A stretch of 27,011 nt of DNA from the NCBI GenBank assembly GCA_021014945.1, contig MU266647.1, forward strand, positions 1 through 27,011, read 5' to 3'. This document shows, piece after piece, positions 1 through 9,200 of this stretch (the stretch's first letter is position 1; each line of letters begins with the position of its first letter). The position numbers were made by a program, and so were the translations under genes. This DNA is from Leucogyrophana mollusca. Taxonomy: Eukaryota > Basidiomycota > Agaricomycetes > Boletales. The notes beneath the pieces are model-generated. The model made no database searches and had not been told where the DNA came from. It saw only the letters and a list, made by a program, of their open reading frames with translations.

Positions 1-449
1 CTATATAGATAGACTATGCAATTGATCGACAGTTCTATCATATCTCATCTCTTGATAAGCACATGTGCACGGAGATCATGTCCAATCTGAGAGATAACGG
101 CGATGCATGAGTTCTCGAACCGCCCGGACGTTTTAAAATCAGTACAAATGGTACAAGGAGGTTCTCAATGGTACGGTACGGTACGTCGGCAAGAATTTGC
201 TACTACACAGTCCCCTCGGCTGTCGTTTTCCTGATGAAGTGCAGCAAGAAGCAAGAAGCCGTGAGCAATAACCTATCTTTAACTCGCTTTCGAAATTCAA
301 TCGGCTCTGATAGGCTGTATGCCGGGACCCTACGTCTCGGGTCCTCGCCTACAACCTTCTTCGACATCTACTCAGACAAATCCCCACACACATCGCATAC
401 GGCTCTGTCAGCGATTATCTGTGGGTGCGACTAACACGCTAGTATCAAC

Positions 450-780
450 ATTGAGCTAACTGGGCAGCCAGACCAGCAGAATGTCAGGATGATGTGCTTC
501 ACAATGCGTCCGGCGGTATCGAGAATTTTGCTAGTGTTGTTCGAGTAGAGGGTGCGGGACATCTGGTGAGTATTCCTTTCATACGGTGGCGGTGGAAACA
601 CCTGTCGCGCTGCCGTGTGCATATGATCACTACCTGTTCTTATCCGTATACTTTTCCCAATAGGTCACACATACACACCCAAGTGCTGTTGCTGGGATCA
701 TTTGGGACACTTTGGTGCGGGAGGCGCAATCCGACCGTATCTACGCGAACAGCAGGAAGCTCACGAGAGCCAAACTTTGA
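450..780 (+). pseudogene. C-terminal relic of an alpha/beta hydrolase
   Basis: Two stretches joined by a GT-AG intron (567-663) give the end of an alpha/beta hydrolase. The first contains VRVEGAGHL, the usual strand and catalytic-histidine motif. The second (664-780) continues VTHTHPSAVAGIIWDTLV and ends at a TGA. In family members this follows a segment like DQQNVRD-L. Here that segment (PDQQNVR, 450-490) is in a different frame from the HNASGGIENFASVV part that follows, so a one-base frameshift is likely near 485-490. No nucleophile elbow (GxSxG) or other N-terminal hydrolase part is recognisable in 1-450. I read it as a decayed or 5'-truncated gene. It could instead be the last exons of a gene starting outside the window with introns I cannot place. 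The family call for the tail is fairly good; the pseudogene call is tentative. Confidence 0.45.
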
Positions 781-2043
781 GATTTCTACCTTGTGTCATT
801 TCAACACTTCTTGTTGAGCGTTACATCACTGGCAGTACTTGGTCCATTGGACTACGAGTTCATTTCGTGGAACAGGTCATCAATTTGATATCGATCCCAT
901 GCGCTGGAACTCCTTTTATGAACTACACGTCACTTCTGTGTGCACGGGGTCTAAATCTGACTCTATCCCTGGAAGGCCACCTAGCCCCAGAGCTTGCACA
1001 GTGCATCAGTAAATCGGCCACCAGATGGTTCCATCCCATGCGGGATGCGGCCAGCTTGAAACACAGTTGAAGCACAAGTCATTCCTCAAACACAGCTGAC
1101 AGATATTTGTGGAGCTCACACAATCCCAAGGCCATGTGCGGATCGCAATGAACACGAACAAGCCTGAACAAGCTCGGTGGTCAGAGCACTTAAGATTAAC
1201 TTTCGATTTATTGTTCACAGGCCTGTTCCTGCTGCGCCCAGGAACACCTATAGGGTGACAACGCCTGTAAGCTCCGGTATGGCTCAATAAGGTGTGCCGG
1301 GGGAAGGCGAAGTGGTGACCTGTGGTGACCTCCCGCGGGAGGCGATTTCGGACGAAAGAGCCCCACCACAGCTAATTACCACGCCCGATGACCGATATCG
1401 TATAACGACATACCAGTGACACCACCAAGACACCAGTCAAACAAACATGGCAGCCCAACTCTTACGAAAACACGAATCTCCAGGCCTATACTGCCATTTC
1501 GAAGCAAGTGGAGCCCTCCCGATCAGAGTCACATATCAGAGGAGAACCTACCTGTATCCTGCGTGGCAGGCTACCCACGAGCGGCATTTCCCCCACTTCT
1601 GACGTCTCATGTACGATCCCCCTGGCAAACTGCATCCCCGAAACCCCGAGGGCTGGAGCAGTGACAGGCAGTGACGGGTCTGCGTCACATGTAATCCATG
1701 CAAGTATTGCACTATAGTATTGCTGTGTACAGCCGACCGGATTTGGGAGTTGGAGGGAGGTCTGCCGTCCGGGTGGATGCTAGTCGGCGCGGATGCGGGC
1801 CAAGAGTCGATGATTAAGGTTTTGCAACACTCACAGCACCCATGCGTTGACAGTTGTCCATACGGTTCGAGTGCTTCATATGATCGTTCCAGGATGCTGG
1901 TGAGTATAAGAACTGTAGAGGTCGCAGCCTGAGCCTCAGCAGTTGTTTATCCCGTTCCGTGCGCAAGTCATATTTTCCCCCTTAGTACTCAACTGATCCT
2001 GCCATGTAGGACAGCGCCCTTGCGTTGTTGCAGATCGAGAACC
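781..2043. other. Gene-poor stretch
   Basis: I see no convincing gene. Open frames of up to about 120 codons occur on both strands but have no recognisable motif, no consistent splice structure and no family resemblance. A small direct repeat, GTGGTGACCT followed by TGTGGTGACCT, lies near 1312-1332. The right end is presumably the promoter of the secreted-protein gene starting at 2044. Confidence 0.4.
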
Positions 2044-2530
2044 ATGCGCATCAGTACTGGCGTTCTCATCCTTGTCGCTTTCGGGGTTACTACAGAGGTG
2101 GCTTCCCTACCAGATGCATCCTACACCCTGGCCCTCTATCCGGTCGCTGATCGAAAGGGCAAAAAAGTCGACTCTTATTCTGTGGCTCTCACCTCATACA
2201 CAGCGCCCTGGGACATACAATGTGGTCCTTGTCGAAATTCCCATGAGAGTTATCATTCCTTGCACTCCCTTTCGTTTACCTCGTCCGGTGCCCCTCTCAA
2301 AGTTCGATTCTACAAGTATTGGAACTGCAAGACTATATTGAGTGAGTCGAACTCGAGCTGGTCCGACTGGGAACTTCTGGGGCAGTTGCTAATTTATACC
2401 TCCTTCAGATGGAACATATACCACCTCGAAGGACAAATACGGATTTCTAGATAAATTTGTCGACAATGTGCCGAAGGGACTGGTCAGCACTGGGTCTCAC
2501 GAGGTTTGTAGGTTGGAGTCAGTTTGGTGA
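2044..2530 (+). CDS. Small secreted protein, unknown function
   Basis: The reading frame starts MRISTGVLILVAFGVTTEVAS, a good signal peptide (basic start, hydrophobic core, small residues before a likely cleavage near residues 21-22). The rest is a polar protein with three cysteines, including a QCGPC stretch, which is not a convincing thioredoxin site. A 67-nt intron with GTGAGT donor (2342-2408) lets the frame continue to a TGA at 2528-2530, giving 139 aa. The splice creates an NGT glycosylation sequon at the junction. A second possible intron (2504-2540) would give an alternative end at 2591 (147 aa), but at 37 nt it is shorter than any other intron here. No family is recognised. In fungi such proteins are often apoplastic or cell-surface, but that is only inference. 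Start chosen as the Met that gives the signal peptide. Confidence 0.5.
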
Positions 2531-2927
2531 TAATGTATAGCTTGATTTCCTTTCCGACACGAGATTATTGCTGAACGCCTTTCGACGCTGATTTTCGTTA
2601 ACACGATAATCATGTGGCAGCAGGGCTGGTATCATCAATTGCCCTCGCCAACATACCCCCCATCAGGACACCATCACTACCATTGAGCTGGGGTCGACCA
2701 TCATGTTTCCTTCACCTGGCCTATTACGCATATACCACTTGACTCTACGCAGCTGGCTGCGGCAACTGGAATGTCATTGTCAGACCTCGAGTGACAAACT
2801 CGACCAACCGTCCTCATTAGGCATGTGTGTACAGCCCACTTCGATCCTGGGTGACTTGTTGACCGACTCGATTTGACGCTAACAGTGCAACAGTTTATTA
2901 GACTTTAGTAGACAAACACGCGCGTAC
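2531..2927. other. Intergenic, between convergent genes
   Basis: Lies between the 3' ends of the secreted-protein gene (+) and the dehydrogenase gene (-). It holds a possible alternative last exon of the former (2541-2591). I see nothing else of note. Confidence 0.4.
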
Positions 2928-3946
2928 TCAATTTCTGAGATAAATATCTTCTGACCAAGAAACGAACTCCTCAGCCAATGCCGAGAATGCTGCTCCTTTT
3001 GCCTTCATCGCTGCAACTGTCTTCTCATGTAACGGCAGCCTGAATGGGGGGTTTTCCAGGGATGAAACCTTGAAGACAGCTGCTGCGAACTTATTTGGAT
3101 CGCCGTTGAAAAACTGGCCGACGTTTGGGAACATGCTGCGCCATTGTACCGTAGGAAGAGATGGGTTGGTATAGGCTGGATGTAATGGTTCGTGAACTGC
3201 GTTTTCGACTGGAGCCTTGGTACGGAACGGCCCCGGTTCTAATATCGTGATCTATGAAAGAGGTCAGCGCAGAACGTGACCAGATGCATGCACTAATTGA
3301 TACTTTGATGTTCCAACTAGGATCCATTTCATAGGCAAGGCATTCGGTCAAACCCTCCAAGGCTACGATTGCAAAAGTTTTCTCAGTAAATGCCCGTCGG
3401 ATGAGTCAGTGCACACACCAAATTTACTGCGGGAAATGATCAGAGGTTTTACAGGAATATGGGGTGTAGATAATCGTACCTGGCGTTATAGTATCCTGTA
3501 CCAGGGGTTGAGTTGACAGCACCCATCGACGAGACTTGCATAAGTCGTCCCCCCATAGGGTTGTTCTCCTCTCGAAAGAACTTGAAAGCGGCTCTTGTGA
3601 CATTAGCAGCTCCCCAGAAATTGACATCGAAGACGGCGCGCGCTGCCGATTCACTAGTGCCCTCGACCTCGGCGACGATGCCATACCCCGCGTTGTTCAA
3701 CACGATGTCCACTCTCCCAAAGGTTTCCTTGGCTTTTGCAAAAGCGCCGTTGATATCTGCCTGCTTCGTCACGTCGAGTTCTACCACGAGGAGCCTCTCC
3801 GCAGGATATTTTCTGCTAAGGTCCGACAAGACCTCAGGTTTCCTCAGAGTCGCTACCACGATTTCTCCCTTTTCCAGAAGAAATTCGGTGGCTGCCCTTC
3901 CAAGACCCGAAGAAGTACCAGTGACTGACCAAGGGTAAAAGGCCAT
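2928..3946 (-). CDS. Short-chain dehydrogenase/reductase (classical SDR)
   Basis: NAD(P)-dependent oxidoreductase of the classical SDR family, 285 aa; substrate unknown, probably cytosolic. Visible motifs: TGTSSGLG (residues 9-16, dinucleotide-binding glycine motif), the acidic LDVT patch (57-60), NNAG (84-87), a serine pair in VSSMG (138-142, one being the catalytic Ser), and YNASK (Tyr153, Lys157), followed by ALEGLTECLAYE and the LEPGPFRT motif after the active site. Exons on the minus strand: 3946-3480, 3426-3419, 3362-3304, 3251-2928 (858 nt, in frame). The second exon is only 8 nt and supplies the last base of Ser156, all of Lys157 and Phe158, and the first base of Ala159. All introns are GT-AG, 52-56 nt. 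The start gives the usual FYPWSVTG beginning. A possible 43-nt 5' UTR intron (4001-3959) lies just upstream. Confidence in the family is high; the reaction cannot be deduced. Confidence 0.93.
3419..3426 (-). other. 8-nt microexon of the SDR gene
   Basis: Reads TAAATTTG on the minus strand, preceded by CCCGCAG and followed by GTGTGT. It joins GCCAG and CC so that the protein reads YNASKFALEG, the SDR active-site consensus. Without it the catalytic lysine codon is missing and the frame is lost. Flanking introns are 53 nt (3479-3427) and 56 nt (3418-3363). Confidence 0.85.
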
Positions 3947-4912
3947 CGGGTCGGGACCCTGGTTGAATGGATATCATGGCAAATTTGAACTGAAGACTTA
4001 CCCAACCAGACCCTAGGATTTAACTCGGGCATCTTCATGGCCAACCTTGTGGTAGACTCGATGATCACCACCACGAACCACGCCTGGTCCTGGCAAAAAT
4101 ATACACATCTATAACTATTGCTGCCACAGGACGCCAGGTATCTCTTTGCCAGGCGAAGAGGATGCCGCGGGCATCACCACTGAGTCATTGACCGAATGTC
4201 ATGGACGAATGGACGACCGATCCCTGTCAAAGTCAAATTCATAAGCATCAAAACGCCTCAAAACGCCTATCGACTGACATCAGAGCACAAGGTGGGTATC
4301 GTCGGAGCAAGTTGCCACCGTGATATCTTAGATGACCCTGACCCAAGCTCCACACCCAAGTACCTGCCAATATCGCAGTACCGAATTCCGTGCAGGAGGT
4401 TTGTGAAGTTTAGGCACCCTTGATATCATTGATGTGTCGTACGAAGAAGTAAAAAAGGTTGGGAGATGCGAAAATAAGACTCTAAATGTGGTTATCACTC
4501 TGGTCCAGGAACGAGTAATATGGCAGATTGAAGGCCCCAGAGGTCAACGTTGAAAACCGGACCATCACGATGGATTAAGATAGCGATTACAACAACTTTG
4601 CAGAAACTGTGAACACTGTAGTCAGCCATCTCTACAAGGGCACGGATGAATTGATGCACTCACGCGTACATGACAGGTTGGCTTGAGATGTCATTGAGTG
4701 TCACGTCAAACTGGCATCTCGAAAAACAGTTGCAGATAGGAATACGACATGGCACATGGCATGGGAAACCCGAGGATGACGGGTGAACAATCAAATGCGA
4801 CCGAGGCGTCGACAGCGTGAAGCAGGCATATCAACAAGAGCCAGGAGGAAATCTAAAGCGGGAGTCGAACTGGCTTGATTCGGCGTATGTGGATGCGGGC
4901 TGAAATTGAAAC
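3947..4912. other. Intergenic region upstream of the SDR gene
   Basis: Contains the SDR upstream region, with an AT-rich TATATTTTT on the minus strand near 4095-4103 and a candidate 5' UTR intron at 3959-4001. A short direct repeat of AAAACGCCT occurs near 4248-4266. No convincing gene is seen in 4120-4830. The segment 4831-4912 may be 3' coding or UTR of the unrecognised gene to the right. Confidence 0.35.
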
Positions 4913-6076
4913 TTAGTACTCGCATCTCTTTTGTTGGAGATGTCCTCCAGAGGAATGCAAGCCTTTGGCGGTGGCCGGGATCGTTCGGGAATTAAAGATG
5001 CTTGTTGTGGAATGATGGGACGAAGGCAAACGCTCAAATATCCCGCGGCTGCTCGCTTGATGCTTTGGTTTGATGCTGATAATGGTCTGAGGTTTGCATC
5101 TTGTGCCCGAAGACCCGGCAGTGAAGGGCTCCCGAGAGCTACGAGTTGCGTGAAGAGTTAACTTGGCACCAGATGCGCCGCCATTCCCGAGGTCGAAGCG
5201 AGTAGCTCGGTCTAGTCTAGGTCTAGGGCTTGAGATGGTGGCCCTCGTTGGCTGTGTGTTGGAAACGGGCGCAGATGTACCACGACGGAAAGGAACGGGA
5301 CCACGATGGGTTCGAGACACAGAAGACGTTCTCAGTTGAACAGGAGGGATGTTTTCGTCGACGGAAGCAGTTTGCGGACCCCGTATCCTTTGAGCGAACG
5401 ACGGCAGCCCGTATGGGGATGCAGAGACCGGACTAAAACCTCGGGGGTGCTTAAGAACTTTAGGGTCCGTGCCTATAGTGGAACAGGTGTGAACGCGCGG
5501 AAGACGACAAGCGCAACATCCACTGCGATACACGAGACCGTTGGCTGTGGAAGCTCCAGGGTGTTCGCATGTTTGCTCGAGGGGCGGCAGTTCGTCCTGG
5601 TGGGGAACAGCCGGACGATGCTCGATATCTGAAGGAGCCGGGCGAAACCTGGCGATAGATTGGACGTCGTGCTCAAATTCAGCTCTAATCCACCGAACTC
5701 GCAGCCTTCGGGAAGCCTCGGGGATCCCATGTGTGATTTCGGGGGAGCCTGTGTTGGTGATACCAGCAAGGTCAAGTGCCAGTGCTTGTAAAACTTCCGG
5801 CTGGCCTTTACGTTCCGCTGGCAGTAACCTCCACCTTCGAAACCTGCTCAAAACCGAGGGTAAAAGCGCTGCAAAAGGGGTTCCGTGGTGTCCATCGGCC
5901 TGAAGGACATTACAGATATCGAACAGAAATGTTGAAGTGATGAGACAGGAATCCTCGGCAATACAACCAGGCAACAGTGCGGTCAAATTCTCGAACGATC
6001 GTTCACTTGGAAATGAAGGCAAGCTGCCATCGCAAGGAGAGATGCACTTAAGGAAGATGGAATCTGGGTCAGACAT
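4913..6076 (-). CDS. Unrecognised Ser/Pro/Arg-rich protein
   Basis: A long open frame on the minus strand. It stays open from 6349, but the part above 6244 overlaps the MSH5 3' coding end, so I place the start at MSDPDSIFLK (6076), 167 nt downstream of the MSH5 stop. As one exon it gives 387 aa, rich in Ser, Pro and Arg, with no domain I recognise. Much of it after about residue 130 looks disordered. Exon structure is uncertain: a second frame on the same strand is open from about 5130 to a TGA at 4831 and contains PPPKACIPLEDISNKRDA, which looks more protein-like than the terminal part of the main frame. A small intron near 5100-5200 could switch between them. The length of open frame argues for a real gene; function cannot be assigned. 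Confidence 0.45.
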   Translation of the reverse strand: MSDPDSIFLKCISPCDGSLPSFPSERSFENLTALLPGCIAEDSCLITSTFLFDICNVLQADGHHGTPFAALLPSVLSRFRRWRLLPAERKGQPEVLQALALDLAGITNTGSPEITHGIPEASRRLRVRWIRAEFEHDVQSIARFRPAPSDIEHRPAVPHQDELPPLEQTCEHPGASTANGLVYRSGCCACRLPRVHTCSTIGTDPKVLKHPRGFSPVSASPYGLPSFAQRIRGPQTASVDENIPPVQLRTSSVSRTHRGPVPFRRGTSAPVSNTQPTRATISSPRPRLDRATRFDLGNGGASGAKLTLHATRSSREPFTAGSSGTRCKPQTIISIKPKHQASSRGIFERLPSSHHSTTSIFNSRTIPATAKGLHSSGGHLQQKRCEY

Positions 6077-6243
6077 CGTCGAACTTAGTAAATGTTCCAA
6101 CCTCTTCGACGTTAAGACAGGAAAGGAAAAGGGCGGATCTATAAAGCAGTGGCGGCACAATCGAATTCTGTTCGAACAGGATGGTATAGGTAATGCATTC
6201 CATAATGTATCATCGGCATGGCGCAAGACATTGCGCAGCACCA

Positions 6244-9200
6244 TTACTCTGTGGCGGTTCGTCCCAAGACTCTTGCAAGAATGCCCTTCACGTCGGTCTG
6301 TTGAGTCGCTTCCTCGCTTTGAAGGTCCCAGGGCAAGAATCGTCGGCAAACGGCTTCAGCTTCCTCAAGGTCATGTTCCTCGTCTGCGGTCATGTCCTCT
6401 TCGAGGAGCTCCCCAAGCTCGTGGGCGGCGAGGAGTTGGCTTCAGTGGGTCACCCGGTCAGTGATGGATGAGCAAATCCATTAAGCTCGCGGCGGGAGGG
6501 CGTAGAAGCTACGACCAATTTTGATAGGGGAACTCACCTGACATATTGTGCTCTTTGTACTACACGCTGAGGCACCCCGAACATCGCTGCACACTGAGCC
6601 GCATGTGAATTGAGGGACAGTCCTTGCGATACACTTGCGAGAGCGAGAGAGGTATGTATAAGAAATCGAGCTGTTATAAGAAATCTAAAGAACTCGCCGA
6701 TAAAGATATGTAATCTTCTCTCCGGGCGCGATCTTGTGACCAGCTTCCTCGTTTTCGGTGCTTGGGTCGTCGCGGTCGTGGTCGATATTGGAGGCGCGAC
6801 TTGATGTCGCGGTGGTTGCAGACCGGCTGTTCCCGAGAACCTCCCCACTATCAGAGGTAAACATGACTTGCATGTGCAAAAAGGTGACAGGAAGCGTGCG
6901 AGGATCAAAGAGATCCTTTCGAAACACTTCGTGGAAGTGTGTAGCGGCGAGAACCTTGGGACAGTCCGCACCACGATTGAGCAGGTGTTTGAGAACGCCA
7001 CAGAAGAGGCCAGCACCATCTGGGTGGACGAAGCCAGAGTCAAATGTGACAGACAAGAAACCTTTTAGATCCACGTCGTCAAAAGAACCTAGAAGGTGGG
7101 ATCGACGAGCCTGTAGAAATCGTCCCTTTCCCGAATTCATCCAGGAGCACCAAAGAACGAGCAGTGCAGTTCCGAAGGGCCAGAGAAACCTGATTGAGGT
7201 CGATCATGAATGCGGATTGGACCTGTAGGGGAGGTTAGGACGATGCTCCCATGAGCAAGAGCCAAGGCGTCACTTTAGACACTGATTCTCTGGTCTGTAT
7301 CCGAGTAAAGACTGAGTAAGTATACCTGTCAGCCAAGTCCGTGCCTGCAAGAGAAGTGGGGAGGAACTTTTGTCCACGATCCCGAGTGTCGCCGCCTCAG
7401 CGGGAACGAAACTTGCAGGCCGTTAGGTGACACTCATAAAGCCAATAACTAACGCACCATCCAATCTATTGAAGTTTGATAGGATGGGTGTCCGTCATCT
7501 TATTCAATTATATGCTTACCTGAGCCATGTACTGAATGAGAGCAACCTGGGAAAATATTCAGCAGAGACAGCTTGCGATAAGATCGAGGGATACTTACCT
7601 GTTTCAAGTATACACTCTGAAGAGGTCGTATTAGCTTCTGTTGTCCGTAAAAGATGCACCTTACCTTCCCGCATGCGTTCGCCCCAGTACAAAGAACCAC
7701 GCTGTTCCAGAGCCCCATCTGACTGGACTCATACTCCTCGTCTCGTTCAAAATACGTCCCTATACCAACACCGCCGACAAGGCGACTGTCGTTAGAAACA
7801 AATGTGTCTGCTACCTGCTCCTGGAGCGGATGTCTGGCGCTATGTTTTGAGCACGTGTACATATCAAACAAGAGGCCATCGTCTCACCTTCCCTGAATGA
7901 TCTCGATGACAGGATCCTCCACCATTCGCGGCCTTCGGTAATTGAACCCCCTGGAAACATCGGCGAGGGAGAGTAAGCAGTCAAGTTCGGCGCACACATC
8001 GCACGCATTTGACATGGATTGGTCATGAAACAGGATCTTATCCAGCAGCTCCTGCACAATTTCGATTTCTCGGTCTGGAAACGTTAACGGTGCGACAGCC
8101 TTGATTATCATAGCACGTACCGACTATTGCCGGGTGGAGATCTCCGATGTGTGTATCCATATCTGTACAAGGTACGTCAGTACGAGACAGACACACGACA
8201 TGGTGTAACACGCACCATACATCTCCTGCGATTTGAAGTACACGTGAGATCTGGCGAGAGGGAGGGAGGTCAGGGCGTGCGGAGCGGGGTACAACGAAGT
8301 AATTGCTCACTCAGAAGAAAACTGGCGCCAATATGTTAGACGTTCACTGACACTATCCATAAGCATGACCCACCTGGAAAGTCCAGCCATCTAACACTGT
8401 AATTCCATCTTCCGTCTTCCACTCTTCCAGCATTGGCACGCAGATTAAGAACCCTGCATAGTGTTTAATACTAAGACTCGTCGACTGGCGAGTGGCATCA
8501 GGCACTAACCTAGCTGAGGAAAATAAACAACGTTGAGAGATGGAGCGTAATCGGCAGGGATGGTCTGGGAAATCTGCTCCGCAACTTTGGACTACAATCG
8601 GCCAATGAATTGATGCCACAGCATTAGATTGTGAAACGCTCACCAAAACCGCGTCAATTCCATGATAGACGTGTTTCCGGTTATCAAGTTCTTCGTCGAT
8701 ATGCGGACGTACACAGACCCGGCCAGCAGCTGCAGATTCCTCCCAGTCGATCTACCAAAATCATTCGGTTATGGTACGACTAACTGAGTCTTTTGTGACG
8801 CACCGTCTCATTGACCGCGTTTCCAACTTGTTTGAAACTAGCGATGTCCATGGTAGCGACAAGCTGAAGAACGTTATTAGCCGTGGTCCTCATATGGAAT
8901 GATGCCCACCTTTGTTACGACTTCCACATTGTCAGCTTGATAGAGCTCTGCCAAAGCGTCGCGAAGCATGGCAGAGTGATAAGTGAACTACCGGGGATAA
9001 TCAACCCAGTGTCCTACAAAATGCGTAATCGTAGGACACACCTTCACAATCCCTTGCCACTCGGTCACACCAGCCTTACCCGAGCGTAACTGACTCAAGG
9101 TCCTGGGGACGTTCTTGATGCCCTTGAGATGGGTGTACAATGCATTGGTAGGAGCGATGTTTTCTGGGTGGATAAAACACTCTATCGCATCATGACGAGC

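Noticed and set aside
160..186. GGTACGGTACGGTACG short tandem repeat
   Set aside because: Only three short units; too small to be meaningful as a repeat element or binding array.
2221..2242. Thioredoxin-like CGPC motif in the small secreted protein
   Set aside because: It lacks the preceding Trp and any thioredoxin fold context; likely chance.
6193..6471. Plus-strand open frames near 5937-6471
   Set aside because: Antisense to the last exon of MSH5 and the following gene; no own support.
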